The position numbers and the translations under genes were made by a program. This document shows positions 1-13,135 of a stretch of DNA of 64,000 nt, in pieces; the first letter of the stretch is position 1, and each line of letters starts with the position of its first letter. The notes under the pieces were generated by a model. The model was not told the DNA's origin. It searched no databases and was given only the letters and a program-made list of their open reading frames with translations. This DNA comes from Lateolabrax maculatus (lineage: Eukaryota; Chordata; Actinopteri; Acropomatiformes; Lateolabracidae). Where the stretch lies: contig CM062213.1 in NCBI GenBank assembly GCA_031216445.1, positions 2,499,501 to 2,563,500 of the forward strand. Direction: 5' to 3'.

Positions 1-1009
1 TTTTGTAGTGTCAAGTTTGTAAGAGAGTCAAACTGGTTCTCCGTCTAGTTTTTTATATTTTCTTGACGTGTGGTTACTGTCATGTGTCTGCTCTGCACAC
101 TGAAGCAAGAGCACACGTCAGTCAAAGATGCCTGTGTATACTGTACCACTGTGTGTTGGTGTCTTTTAGCTTGGGAAAGATAAACAGGACGCCTACCAGT
201 CACCCATTTTTAGAAACTAGTTTAAGAACAGAAAAAAAAAACATCTGTGTTGCACTTTATACTATATATATATTAATATCAACTGCTTATACAGAAGCAA
301 AACATGAACTCAATTATTAATCCAAAGTGTCCTAATTAGGCATGACTTCCTGTTTGCAGGTGTAAAATTGACTTGTTCCTGGTCACATGTTTGAGGTGAG
401 TCAGCCATCTTCGTGCTGTGGGGAAGTCACCTTGTTTGAGTCACAGTCAGCGTCTATCATAATGGAAACTTCTGTGCAAGAGTAAGTGACTGAAACCAGC
501 GAGTCACGAGTGTATTCAGATCCTTCACCTAAGTTAAAGAACCAATATATTTATGTACATTGGAACTGAATTGAGAGGAAACACCGGAGGCAAAACAAAA
601 ACAAAACTCCTTAGATGCGGGGGGGAGTAAGTAAATAGAAATCAAGTGAGAGCAAGTTGATGCTGGAGGCAGTAATAAAGGCAGCAGCAGGTGAAGTGGA
701 AGGACTGGTTTCAAACTCCACATCCAGAAGTGGAACATACCTGCTGCCTCCCTGCGTGTTACCACCAGTGTAAATACAGAAGCTCTGTTTTATTTTAAAA
801 ACAGTATTGGACGTCTCAGTAAAAATGAAACCCTTGTTCTGCAAAAATGTGAAGTTACAACTAGTACAAGACACACTGAACATGTTAAGTTTTTAGTAAA
901 CACACTGCAAGGACCTCGTGATTAAGTTGCCTAACAGAAATGGAAGTAAGAAATAACCTTTAAAGCTGCATTAATTGATTAAAAATTTTATTTATTTAGT
1001 TTTTTCGTC
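1..1009. other. no feature recognised
   Basis: AT-rich unique sequence. Short open frames lack splice context and similarity. Confidence 0.6.
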
Positions 1010-1400
1010 GTCTTGGGGGCAGTGGAACAAACTCTAAACACGACGCTAAGATATTATCACCTTAAAACTGTTGTGTTGTTGGAAAACAGTGGCCTCTTTA
1101 TCATCCAGCTGACACAAAGCAACATTAGCATTGATTTAGAGTCATGTTTCTGGCCACCTGGTCACCGAGGCTCTATGTGCACCAGCAGACAGATAACGTC
1201 CGTCTGGGGTGCAGTGGGTTTATCAGCTCGCTGGAAACATGGATGATGAGACCGCTGAGACTGAACCAAAACAGTAAAGTTGCAGTTTGTAAAAACCAAA
1301 ACAATGCGCTCAAAGACACTAAAAGGTAATAATTATTTCCGGGTTTGTCACTACAATCGACTCCTTTCACTTGATTCATTGTCCAAATAAAGTTATTTGG
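1010..1400. repeat. probable dispersed repeat fragment
   Basis: The block around 1100-1330 resembles a dispersed fish sequence I recall (family name unknown). No coding similarity was found. The assignment rests on recall only. Confidence 0.3.
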
Positions 1401-1604
1401 ACATCCAAACAACTCAATCCGAGCATTAAACTGCGGCTGTAACAATATTCTGGTTTCAAGCTTTCCACCATTTTTCCTCCTATTCAAAGCATTGAGACTT
1501 TACAGTTGTCCAGAGCGGCCACACTCAAAGATGGAGCACAAAGTCGAGGAGGAGGAAGAGGCGCACTAATCGTTTGGTATGGGAAGAATGTGGCACATTT
1601 TCAG

Positions 1605-1965
1605 ACATTCACAGGGTTGCACTCGGTTGCTGACATGAAGAAAGACATGAAGAGAGCTTGACAGACAAATCCAAAGCCTGCTTTACTTCCTCACCTGTAA
1701 ACACCCGGCCACTCAGTGCACGAAGCGGGTGTGAGGGCTGGATGGTCGGGTTTGGAAGTCGGTGCTCCAGTTCATCCCAAAGGTGTTGGATGGAGCTTCC
1801 ACAAGAGCATCGACATGTTGAAACAGGAAAGGGACAAACACAAACTGCTGCCATAAGGTTGGAAGAACACTATTGTCTAAAAATATCATTGCATGTTGTA
1901 ACAATTAAGATTTCCCTTGATTTGAAGTACAAGGTCTTTAGCCCAAACCATGAAAAACAGGCTGA
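1605..1965 (-). mobile_element. Tc1/mariner-like transposon remnant
   Basis: Minus-strand translation shows broken pieces of a Tc1-type DDE transposase C-terminus: PFLFQH, as in the conserved FLFQxDNAP motif, and in another frame IQHLWDELEHRL, as in the NPIEHLWDEL motif. The residues expected between them are missing and the frame changes, so this is an internally deleted fossil. The flanking DNA also resembles Tc1-like elements I recall from fish. No terminal inverted repeats were located. Confidence 0.65.
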
Positions 1966-3924
1966 GAATATTTTACTTATTCCAGTAAAGATAAGTACCA
2001 GTTATTCTCTTAATAAATTCCTCTTGTTGACAGTTGAAAGGCTCCTTGATTGAGATCAAAGGATATTTCCACTTTTATAAAAGTTACTTGTGATATCAGA
2101 TGAGTTAACAAGGAACTGACATGGCAAAACAATTACTTCTCCCCTGATACTTGAGTTGTTTGTTGGACTGGAATCATAATCGTCTGCTTCAATATCAGAT
2201 AAACTCCTGCTAAACGTCTGAAAAATTAGTGTAATGAAGTTCGTCTCTCTGCAGGATTGTTGGATGTTATTTGTCACCACTTTAGACGAACACAGGCACA
2301 GCTTTGTGATAGTAAATCATCAGAGGCTGAGTCAAGTGTATAAGTAACAGCATTACTCAACAGTTTGGCAGTGGACTAGTTCTGACTGACGGATTTCCAG
2401 TTGTACAGAAACTTCATTGCAGTCTTTTACATATGAATAGAAATTATGCACAAATGCGCCGCAGTGTTATGCAAGTGCAGATCAGTCAGATGAGCTTGTT
2501 GACAGACATCTCACAGAAGACGCTTCGCCTTTCTCAGATGTTGGTGACTCGTCTTTATTGTCACACCTGCTCTATAGTAACAAATCACATGAGCCTGAAG
2601 AAAACAGGCTGCTTTATGAACAATTCCTACCAAACTACACACGATGTACCGCCTGGTTACATGTTGAATGTTGTGTGCCACTCGGATCCTAAACCAGCAG
2701 CTTTACCCTCAGCCGCCTCTCGTTAAGTTGAAGGAACCGGTAAGAGGCTTGGCGACACCCACTTTTGGAAATCAATCAAATACTTCAAACGCCAGCTGTC
2801 CACGCCAAACTATAAAATCAGACCATGCGCTGTCATCTTTCTCACTTGCCATAAAAGTGTTCCTCTTCAGCATTAGAAAGAGGTTGTGATTGCTTTGATG
2901 TAAAAGCTGAGGTTATATGAGATTTACATGCATTTTGAGACTAGAAAACTTTATTATCATTCAGACGTGCAACATCAAATTTTTGAAATATTTTTTTCTG
3001 TGAAATCCCAGATAACTGTAGAACAACTGTTGTGAGCATGTTGGTGGATGTGTACCTGCTGTGGAGGTTCTCACAGAGTTTCTGTGCAGCTCCTGTTTTT
3101 TCTTTCACTGGATGCACACATCACTCAGTGTTAACGTCAGCTCAGAAGCTGCTGCATCAGCATGTTTTCTCCGTCTGTACAGTGCAAGCAGCTTCAGGCG
3201 AACCAGTCGGAGACGTTAATCCTCCCTGACTGTGTGTGTGTGTGTGTGAGAGAGAGGTTTGAGAAGATAAAATATGTGTGTACGTGACAGAAAGGGGAGA
3301 GAAAAGTAGGGTGATGGTTATCGTCAGTTATTGTATTAGTGTCTGTGTGTTCTTGATCTCTGCTGCAGCTGTAAAGACCCACTGAAAGATGGAAAATGAT
3401 CAATAACCTGAAAGTTTATGGTGACATCTTGTATGAAGCTTTAGGGTTTTGAATTTGGTTTGGATTGTTGTAGCTTTAACTCAACCCCGACACACTCGTG
3501 CTGCAGAGGAAAACTTTGGTTCAAACCAGAGTTCACTTTGACAAGAATTTTAAATTTAGTTTTAATCTTAGTTGCTTACTGAAATTATAAGTGGTTTAAA
3601 GTCACATTTTAGTATATTTTTTTGTTTTCAGTCAGTTTTTATTTTACTCAGTGTTTTAGTCATAATCTTCTCACTTTCTCCTTACTGTACAAATTCCGAT
3701 GAGAAGTAAGCAGACCTTCCTTCATATCAAATAAAAATGAATCTATAAAGTTTGTCAGAAAAAGTGCAATGCTGTCACATTTCTTTCACAGCTTTTATTT
3801 ATTTTCTGCATATGGCCCCTGCATGTTTGGTTTTTACTGTCATTTTTGTTCTTACAATTTTGTCACAAAATAAAAGGATGTCAACAAACTAAAAATTTCG
3901 TTGACAAAATTAACACTAGTTCAA
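1966..3924. other. no gene recognised
   Basis: AT-rich. Short frames up to 97 codons show no known domain. There are small GT/GA tracts near 3231-3260. Confidence 0.6.
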
Positions 3925-4080
3925 ACTCAGGAATAGTTTGACATTTTGGGAAAGATGTTTATTTCCTTTCTTCCCAAAAGTTAGATGAAACTAGAGAAAG
4001 TTGATACCACTCTCATGTTTATGTAAATATGAAGCTACAGCCAGCAGACAGTTAGCTTAGCTTAACATAAAGACCTGAAA
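3925..4080 (+). repeat. dispersed repeat fragment (AATAGTTTGACATTTTGGG type)
   Basis: Contains AATAGTTTGACATTTTGGGA, followed by a GATACCACTCTCATGT block and AGCTACAGCCAGCAG with TTAGCTTAGCTTA. I recognise this string as a high-copy dispersed element in percomorph genomes. It is non-coding and truncated at its 3' side. Confidence 0.55.
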
Positions 4081-4644
4081 TATCAGTCTTGTCATCTAAC
4101 GTCTACATTAATACTAATGAAAGCAACATCCAAACCAAAGACAAACATATTTGAAGGAAAACAAAAACACAAAGCAGCTGTTCCTGAGAGGACACAGACA
4201 AATCAATGATGTGTCAATAATATCAAATCAGTGGTTCAGTCTACCGCAGCCAAACAAAACCAAGGCAAAGGATGCACCAAATGAGCAGACAAAGGACAAC
4301 AATACAACCAGCTCCATTTCACAATACAACCATTCATAAGATTCATGAAGACAACGGCCCCATTTGGACAGGATTTACTCCTCAGGGGCAGCTGGGCTGA
4401 TTTTAACATATTTGGGTAATTTCCACAAACAACAAAACACAGTTTCTGGCCCGGGACTGAAAGGGTGAATTGAAAATAGAACGGACAACTGGATTATAAA
4501 GGGTTAAAGAAAAATGTCACAAAAAGTACAGCAATGCAAACGTGTGCTTGTGAATGTGTCTTTGTGTGACATACTGCCAGTAAACGTAGCATCACAGATC
4601 AGGTTAAACCTGCCACCATTGACCCCCACCCACCCCCCCACCCC

Positions 4645-4700
4645 TCACACACACACGCACACATGCACACACACACACACACACACACACATGCACACAC
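4645..4700 (+). repeat. (CA)n microsatellite
   Basis: Interrupted by ACGC and ATGC units. A complementary (GT)n lies at 4811-4836. Confidence 0.9.
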
Positions 4701-4802
4701 AATGCCTCTCCTCTAACCTCTTCAGTCTATTCTGCTGCTAAATGGATACATTGTTCATGAGAAAGTAACAAGCATTTTGGATAAGTGTGTTTATGTGTTT
4801 GT

Positions 4803-4810
<8 letters not shown>

Positions 4811-4836
<26 letters not shown>
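4811..4836 (+). repeat. (GT)n microsatellite
   Basis: Thirteen perfect GT units, preceded by less regular GTGTTT units from 4788. Confidence 0.9.
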
Positions 4837-4840
<4 letters not shown>

Positions 4841-5725
4841 CTGTGTACACCTTACAACAAGCACAAAGGCGTTATCATGAAGTCAATGCAGCCCGTTACA
4901 TAATGAACTTGAAGGCAGCCGCGTTGGACTCGACTCAGTGTGGTGAGGAGAGCGCCGGCTGCGCTGTGAATGGCTGCATTTCATTAGGGAACACTGATCG
5001 CCGCTTATTGTCGGCTGCAGGCTGGAAAACAATTGTGGACTGTGAAGGCAGTGGAGAGATTATTTAAAATCTTTAAAACTCTTTGTTGGGAGCAAACTGC
5101 ATTTCAGACTGAGGATTATTGACAGAATTTAAGAGAAACATTTGGTTGATACGGGAACAAAAGCAGCTCTGCAGGCTCAACCTCAATTTTTAAAACAATA
5201 AAGAAAATAAAAGCAAAAGGAGAAATGTAATAAATCTGTGTGGGATTTGAGTCCTGTGTCAGGGAAACATTAAATATTTCACAAACAAACAACTCAGACG
5301 CTGCACGACTAACTTTCTGCTCTTTGCGTCCAGAAGTTCTCAGAAGGCGGTAATTAACACTATTTATCCCATATTTATTCAGGGTTATATGAGGAAATAT
5401 TCTTACTGACAGTAATTGCATGGCAGTGCTGCAGCAGGAGGAGGGGGGAGGGGTTGCACAAACACACTCCCACTTGGGAACAAGCTATTAACACCCACAG
5501 TGTTCATTCACTCTCACCGTGAGCAGCGAGCTTCATGTGGACTTTATTCCACAACAAGATCCAATTCCGTCTACAGCAACACAACTGAGTTTCTGCTGCT
5601 TTGGGAGAGTCTGAATAACGTTACATTGGCGATGATTTGACATAAGTAGCTGTTTAGCTAAATGGAGGGCGTAACTTTCATAATTTAGACGTCAAAGTAT
5701 TCCTGTTAGTAGAGTGACACTGAGT

Positions 5726-6311
5726 CTGGGTATCGGTACTCAATACCTTTAAGGCATCGACGGAAATAACCCAGTACCAAGTTGTACCGAAGCTTCTCCA
5801 GTCAAACGATACCTGCATTCGATCCTTTTTATACCCAGATCCATAAAAAAAATACTATTTGTATGGTTTTGCTCGTGGCCAATCACCGCAAGTGTTCTTC
5901 GATTTACTGAAACATGTGATTGGGCGAGTTCGGATCAGTGTGCCGAGATGCCACCAAAACGTCCGAAAGTGCGGCTAATCTGCACGCCTGAGATGAAAAT
6001 AAATGCATAAAACAGAGAGATTATTTCAGGAAACACTGGGAACACGAGTCACATGATGAAGCACCTCATCGAGCACGGAGAAAACTTCAGCCGCAGTCGC
6101 ATCGTGTTCGCAAGACCAATGGCTTCCTCGACATCAGTGTCATCTTCTTAAGAGGAAATGCCGCAATTGAAGATTTGTGGTGACATTTTACTACAACTGA
6201 ACGCTTCCATTCACATGACGGGTATCGAATGAAGAACTCTATTGGCATCGGTACCACTTTGAGGGTACTGGTATTGGTAGCGGTACTGTAAAAATGATAC
6301 TCAGCCCCAGA
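5726..6311 (+). mobile_element. internally deleted hAT-like DNA transposon
   Basis: The ends form imperfect inverted repeats: CTGGGTATCGGTACTCAATA on the left and GGTACTG...GATACTCAGCCCCAG on the right. Inside, the plus strand keeps short transposase-like pieces: an ATG followed by PPKRPKV, and NTSHMMKHLIEHG, which resembles the L..HL...H half of a BED zinc finger as in hAT transposases. Stops separate the pieces. About 590 bp remain, so it is a non-autonomous fossil. Confidence 0.6.
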
Positions 6312-8579
6312 CAGTATATGATCCATAAACTGAAATGATCTGAGTACAGTCCACTGTAACTTGTTTAGTTTGGAGTTAATATGTTCTGCTCGAGGACAGA
6401 CAGACTTTCACAGTCGCTCTCCACCCACAGCCTCGATACTCTGACAGAACAGCATTGACGAAGTGGCACCGGTTGGCAGCTAAAGGTTACAGCTCATGAG
6501 TGTGAGACTTGTGTATCGTCAAAAGACAATTTGTTCTCTCGGACAAAAGAAAAGGTTGAGATTTAAATTAACCCCACAAAAGATCTCTTGTTGGGAAATC
6601 CAGACTCAGAAGTGGAGTTCTGGTTTTTGAATAAAACCTACAGTGTGTCTCTGTATAGACTGACTGACTCACTGACTGTCAGTGCTCACATACAGTTTCA
6701 GTGAGTGTAGTTTATATTCATGATTTTGTGGGTAGTGACGTGAAGAAATAAACGATTCTGTCAAATAGGAACAATGAATGATTCAAACCTACACACCTTG
6801 ATCCAACATGTGTTTTATTATTTATTTAAAGCCCCCTGTGGCCCACGTTGTCTGAGGTGTCGACAGACACACGGACGATTGTTTCTTCAGTGTCCTCACA
6901 ATCACATCGGTGGGACGTGAGCTATCACACATGACACCGTGGACATGAGTGCTGTCAATGAGCGCGATTACTTTTCGTGTGATTGGATCAGAATTTAAAT
7001 AGTGAGCGTAAGCAGAAACCTCCGGGTGTGAGAAGTGAAGCTGATGCTGAAGTGCTTTAAATATGCATTCTCTCTAACGGCCAGCAGGGGGCGACTCCAC
7101 TGGCTGCAAAAAGAAGTCAGATTGTATAGAAGTCAAAGAGAAAATGACCTGACTTCTCGCCTGATTTAGTACCTCAGATAGAGGCAGCGCTACGCTCGCA
7201 TCCAAAATAACATTGGCGACGGCCAAAACACCAAACTCGCGGCTTCAAAACGGCCGTTCACAAACCAACGGGTGGCGTCACTGAGTCTGTCAGTGAATCA
7301 AATACACTCAAAGTAAATTCAAAATACACTTTGCTGATTTGACTGACTTTTAGTGGCTTCTCTGGGTTAATGTAACGCCCTTATTTGAAACTGAAGCAAA
7401 GTGGAGGACTGATCGACCAACTGAACAACATTTCGACCCCTCAAGCCACAGTCATTGTTCAGCTTTAGTCTCCAGCATGACATTTATACACAATATCCTC
7501 CCATCCACACTTTTACCTTTTGCCTCACTACATTACAGACACAGTAATTCCTGCAGTGGCTCAGGACGTAAAGGTTGTGCTGCAGAATCGTTCAACATGA
7601 ACGTAATCTCTTGGTTCACGTTGCTGGCATGAGCGAAGATATCTGTGTAAAGTAAAGACAAAACACACTTTAACTAGATCACAACTACTGGGACTGATGG
7701 AGGCCCGGCTGTGACAGATACCATTAATGAAGTATAAAAGAACAAATGAACGCAAGGAAACTGAACTGAAGCCAGAGCTCCCGGTTTTGAGTGAAGCAGA
7801 AAACATGAGACCTGAGCTCTGTGGAAAAAATGATGATGCCTCGACTGACTGAGTCATGGGCCGCTCTATGGAAACACTGTGTGCTCCCAGCGGTGTGAAT
7901 ATGATTAGAATATTAAACCACTCTAAGCAAATACTGCTCGCCCGACAGCTGTCACGTCAAATTTAGACACAGTCATATAATATTTTATAATGTCATTTGA
8001 CAGATGGCTGATTGAGTGCAGTTTACTTGCTTCTTACATGTGGATCTCACAGCTGGAAAATATTTAAATGTTTGGGACACTGGTCTGTTGCCACCCTGAA
8101 GAGTAGCTGTGGGGAATATTCATATTTATTTTAACAGGTACATTCACCCAAATTACAAAAGCAATTTATTTTCTTACTGACCTCCTGTAGTGTGAAGCCA
8201 TTTGGATAGTTTCTCTTTTATTTGTCCAGGTTTTGAAGGTGAATGGAAGTTATTGGTGCTCAAAAAATGTGTTGCTGAGACAGAAACATGTCTCTAATAA
8301 AGTAAATTTTCTCCTGATTTGTGAGTCTGAAAAATGCCAATTTTGGTGTCAGAATGTTCAGAAGATATGTGGCTTGTGAAAAAAGGATCCAATATTTACT
8401 TTGGTGACTATCGGGCAAAAGAATCGGTCACAATCTGAGCTCACGTTCACTTCTCCCTTTGGAGTAAATAGACGAAACCTGCGTGACACAGAAACCTTTC
8501 TGAACTGTCTCTGGTACAACGGAAGTTGATGGGAATTTCATTATTTCTGCAGGTATTTGGTTTTAAACCAAATCACTAA
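6312..8579. other. no gene recognised
   Basis: Contains the repeat fragment at 7078-7290 and a possible dispersed repeat around 8150-8320. No exon is supported. Confidence 0.5.
7078..7290 (+). repeat. dispersed repeat fragment (CCAGCAGGGGGCGACTCC type)
   Basis: Begins GCCAGCAGGGGGCGACTCCA and continues with AAAAAGAAGTCAGATTGTAT, a combination I recall as a high-copy teleost dispersed repeat. It is non-coding. Confidence 0.5.
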
Positions 8580-8745
8580 ATAAAATGTAGACCTGATGAT
8601 GGGTATAATATAGATCAAAATGTCTCAGCCAAATTTCATGGCAGTTCGTCCAAAAGTTTTTGAGATATTTCGGTCTGGACCAAAGCGGGCCGACTGAACG
8701 GCCAACATAACCAGAGCCGTGCCGCCAGCGTGGACACGTGAGAAC
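8580..8745 (-). repeat. copy of the 'pay-off' dispersed family F
   Basis: Reads TTTTTGAGATATTTCGGTCT then GGACCAAAGCGGGCC and GAGCCGTGCCGCCAGCGTGG. Related tails occur at 18130-18165 and 48560-48600 (GAGCCATGCTGCTAG). It belongs with the more complete copies at 9905-10170, 41020-41350 and 55790-56220. Confidence 0.5.
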
Positions 8746-8982
8746 TTTCACCTCAACTAATCGAATACAGAGTGAAAGAAGAGACTTGGAGGGAAGAAGA
8801 AGATGTGAGGAAAAGCAAAATCAGATGAAATAGAAATAAAGGGAAAAGCTCAGGCACAGAGTGAGAAACGTGTTATGTCACCACGCTTGTTGCAGCAGGT
8901 TCAGTAAGTCAGCACCACCACCATTTTCCACTTCACAGGACCAACGGTTTTCCACTTTTCCAGAGAGTGACTCCTTTATGCA

Positions 8983-9007
8983 TGTGTGTGTGTGTGTGTG
9001 TGTGTGT
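8983..9007 (+). repeat. (GT)n microsatellite
   Basis: Perfect TG run of about 25 bp. Confidence 0.9.
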
Positions 9008-9904
9008 TTTAGGTGGAGCAGCAAAATCTTCTGCTTTCTGAACGACTGGAGTGTGTGATTCAGGCTGTTTCAACACGTTCTAACACCACACATTTGAATC
9101 AAATACTCTCATAACACGCCGCTGAGTTCTAATATTACATTTCTTGAATAAGAATTTTCTTGAATAGAATTTAAAAATGAGGCAAATTTACACACGTAAT
9201 GCAAAGTCTGCAGTTAAATTTGTAAAGAAGCAGATTGAATCGCTGGGACAATTTCAGAAATGACTTACTTTCTTTCTATTTTCATCAAACTGGAGCTTAT
9301 GAGTTTAATTTAAACAATGACACATTTAGTGAGTCATTTTTTATCAGATTTGCATAAAATGGGGAAAGGAAAAAGAGAATAAAAGAAACCTGCACTTGTA
9401 TCGGTATTACAGATGAAAGTGACTTTTAAATCATTACAAGTCTAACTTTTTCCAGCTTAAAGATGAAATCATTGCAGCAGCTGTCATTTAGCCTCAGCCC
9501 AGTTAAAACCAGTCTGCGTATTGTCATGTAGTACATTATGTTCATTCTGCAGCAGCACAAAGCCGGGGTGGCGTTATTATTATCCACTTACTCAAACCTT
9601 ACAGGGACAGAAATGACTCTCGAAAGCGAGAACAAAGTTTCACCTCCCGCCTGAACATCCTGCTCGCCGACCTGCAGCAAAGCAAGAGGTTACAACTTCT
9701 CTGTGACCCAGATGTCAAGAACTGACTCTGTCACCCTGGGATCCTCCATAATGAAACCTGGTTGGTGACCCAGTTCAGGTCCCGGCACATAAAAGGAGCA
9801 AAAAATCTCCTACTGGGAAAAACACTTTTAGTTCTGAATGAAAACTGAGTGACTTTATTCTTTTTCTACTGAACAAAACAAAGCAGTGGGTCTGTCGGTC
9901 CACT

Positions 9905-10200
9905 GCTTTGGTCCAGAATGAAATATCTCAACAATTATCGGATGGATTGCCATGAAATATTAACGTTTGTGGTCCCCAGAGGACGAATCCTACTGACTTT
10001 GGTGATCCTCTGACTTTTCCTCTAGCACCACCATGAGGTTGATATTTGTGGTTTTGAGTAAAATATCACAATTATTGGATGGATTGTGATGAAATTTGGT
10101 TCAGACATTCATGATCCCCTCAGGATGAACTGTATTAACTTTGGTGATCCTCTGACTTTGTTTCAGATTTATGACCAAATACCTGCAAAGCTTTAATGAC
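9905..10200 (+). repeat. dispersed family F, partial tandem copy
   Basis: Carries two rounds of the same module: GGATGGATTG(C/T)(C/G)ATGAAAT, GA(G/A)GA(T/C)GAA and CTTTGGTGATCCTCTGACTT. The same modules recur at 41020-41350, 55790-56220, 32165-32290 and, inverted, near 17810-18090. It is non-coding; the orientation call is arbitrary. No terminal repeats are evident. Confidence 0.65.
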
Positions 10201-10466
10201 ATCAGCCTGAGTGTGTGTCACTGTAATATCAACTTAAATACCAAAAGGCGATGTCTGTCATTATCAAATCTGGACTGTCACTGCGGCTCCGTGTGACGGA
10301 GGTGACTTTAGTTTCACATCCATTCAACTGTGAGTTTTGCTGCAACAAAAGATTATACTGCGGGCTGCTGCACAGGTTGTGGATAAAATAAACAGATTTT
10401 TAACTTATGTCAGCGTCTGTGTGTATGCGCTGATGTAATACATGCGCTTGTGCTTCATGTCTGCAT

Positions 10467-10467
<1 letters not shown>

Positions 10468-10512
<45 letters not shown>
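10468..10512 (+). repeat. (CA)n microsatellite
   Basis: Perfect run of about 45 bp. Confidence 0.95.
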
Positions 10513-10515
<3 letters not shown>

Positions 10516-13004
10516 GAGAATAGGCTGGGAATAGCACTGTCACTTCGGAAAAACTGGTTTCTTCTTGAATGGATACAATAGTTATCAGGTTAACCCACTA
10601 AATATCCTCTTTTCACAACCCTTTAGAAGAATAGAACATAATAGAGAAAATAAAACTGACATAAACTCATTTTGGCAGAGTAGAAAGACTCTGAATCTGA
10701 CACCAATACTAATGAGATGCTGAATTTACCAAGAACCTGGTGTATTGTGGGAAGTTTTTGCCTCATTGCATTTCAGACTATTTAAAAGAACATTCAGGAA
10801 GGACATAAAGACGACACACATGTTCAAATCCAGGTTTAATACATTATACTTCTGCAGACAGAGAACATACACAATACTGTAAACAGGTCAGAAGACAATA
10901 TGGCAACATGCTTGATTCCCTCTCTGTGAGGCAGGTCAGAGGCACATCACTGTATTTGGAGGACAAATTGCATAAATGAGGCCTGTATTTTAGTGGGGAG
11001 ATCAAATACATCAAACAAGCCGGATGATGTAAATTAATCAAATAACTGAAATAAATGTGTCCATGAGGGTTTAACTGCAGGACCACAGGAAGCTACTATG
11101 AAGCAGACCCACAGCTGCACAGATTGAAGTTTGATTTACTGAATAAAAAAGCTTAAATGAGTCCTTTGACATTTTTTTTGCATTGACCAAATGTTTTAAA
11201 ATGTTGAAATGTAAGATTTTGGTAGCTCCAGTAACTATATATGAGCATGACAGACTTTTCTGACGTTTGAACCATGAAGACAGAAGACAAAAAAGGAAGT
11301 GCAAGAAAAGTAAAGGACGAGAGAAGCTGAGAAATATGAGGAGGAAAGAGTGGAAAAGAACACAAAGAACGAGAGGAAAAACACAAAGTCGACTCGTGCG
11401 TTACTGAACATGGAAACAAAGAAGCTCCCCTCTGACTTCTCGTCTTATGAAGAGATGACTAAGTCTGACCACTTCCTCTTTCAGCCGCCCGGCTGTTTGG
11501 ACACAGACGAACACAGATGAAGGTCAGAGGCTCTTGAGGTCGAGCGCAGTGCCGAATGAAAGGAGGAAATCACAATCTTTCTCACTTGTCTCTTTGCGTC
11601 TTTTCTCATGTTCAGCTCCAGACTTTGGGAAATGTTTCCGTGATTGTTATATTTAGTCGGCACAAGACTGGGAGTTATCGAGGAGAAGGCTCCCTACAAT
11701 AAACACAGCAGTAAATTCATTCAATTCAGCATTTATTTACTTTTCATTCAGCACATCAATAAAAAGATTCAGAAGAGTCCAGCTATATGCAAACTCCAGG
11801 CGATACCTATGTATAAAGTCACATTCCAGTGGATATAAAGAGTTGTCACCCACTTGGAAGAGTTTGTATTTTATTATTTCACAGCACTAAATCACGTGTT
11901 TTAAAACTGATCAACAGAAAAACGATATTCGTGTTCACCTCCTTTAATCAGACACACCTCAGTAATCACTGGTCACATAAGTCACATAATGAGTTAAATG
12001 GAGGTCACCTGTGTGTCCTCAAGGGTCTTCAATTGATGGAAAGACTTCGACATTAAAGGGTCTTTTTCTGTTGATCAGTGCCAAAAAAACAAATGTACAG
12101 TGTACTTTTTAGAAGCACTGTTGCAGAAACACTTGGTGACATCAAACCAGCGTCTCCACTGATGCACCTGTACACTCTCTGACTCCTTTACAGGTATGAA
12201 TGAAATGTTGAAAATATGAAAGGTCTTGCAGGTGCTGCTTCATCAGGTTCAGCTGGCCGGTGTCCCGATGTAGCAGCACCTACAAGACTTGGCATGTGGC
12301 GCCATCTGCAGGAATCAGTTTAATATTGTACATTCATTTTATACAATGATTGCAGTCACAGTTTAGTTACAAACTACTCTCCCCCTCTGTGTGTTTGAGG
12401 TTGTGAGGCTCAGGTCTGTTTGGTTGCACCTCAAGCTGCTCAACATCCTCAAAGATCCATTTTCTTCAAATGTTTACAATCTATAATTTTGTCATCCTGA
12501 TTGTTCAAACTGTCATTTTACTGTCGGCCTGTTCTGTACACACAGCAGCTATCTGTCCATCCTGGAAGAGGGATCCCTCCCTGTTAAGAGTTTTCTCTTA
12601 TCTGAACAGAAGGTCTAAGAGTTGATGGTGTTGTACGCTGTACAGATTGTAAAGCCCCTGGAGGCAAATGTGTGGTTTGTGATAAATGGAGCGATGAAGA
12701 GACCTTAACCTTCCTCACATTAACACAGGGGACAACCAGAAATGTCTAATTTCATGTTTCCATCCTGTTTTGCACACGACTTTCCATCATTTGAGCTTTG
12801 AACTTTTTTAATGACATCATCTCGTTGCGTTGATTGAATTTTCTTTTGAGGATTTTTTTGGGGGAAATTCATTTAAAATTTGCCCTTAATTTGGAGTGAA
12901 ACTTGGCAAGTGTCCAAGCTAATAAGCTTCCAGTCGGCAGACAACGTTTTTGCCCCTTTGGTCACAAAAAGTAACACATGAAGAAACCGAGGCTCTGTAG
13001 TTTT
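10513..13004. other. 3' flank of uqcc1, no gene recognised
   Basis: AT-rich sequence with the family G repeat at 12535-12690. Minus-strand frames of 60-88 codons at 10844-11663 have no recognisable domains. Confidence 0.55.
12535..12690 (+). repeat. dispersed repeat with GATTGTAAAGCCCC tail (family G)
   Basis: Contains TGTCCATCCTGGAAGAGGGA and GCTGTACAGATTGTAAAGCC, then TGGAGGCAAATGTGTGGTTT. The same tail is found inverted at 38695-38790 and in degraded form at 50265-50435. It resembles 3' ends of fish LINE/SINE elements, but the exact family is not certain. Confidence 0.6.
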
Positions 13005-13022
13005 ATACATCCAGAGAACATT

Positions 13023-13028
13023 TTTATT
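13023..13028 (-). terminator. candidate distal poly(A) signal AATAAA
   Basis: AATAAA on the minus strand about 920 nt past the uqcc1 stop. A proximal AATAAA lies at 13283-13288. Which is used cannot be told from sequence. Confidence 0.35.
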
Positions 13029-13132
13029 AATTCACTTTTTAAAAACAAAAAACAAAATAATCATATTGTTTTTAAAGCGGTGATGACGTCTTTGAGAGCT
13101 CAGCTTCCTGTTCGGCTCTGAGAGCATCATGG

Positions 13133-13135
<3 letters not shown>

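Larger units (their letters stand above)
4081..5725. other. non-genic, microsatellites and a unique block
   Basis: Apart from the CA/GT arrays, 4855-5060 is a unique, moderately GC-rich block with no coding similarity; it may be a conserved non-coding element. Confidence 0.5.
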
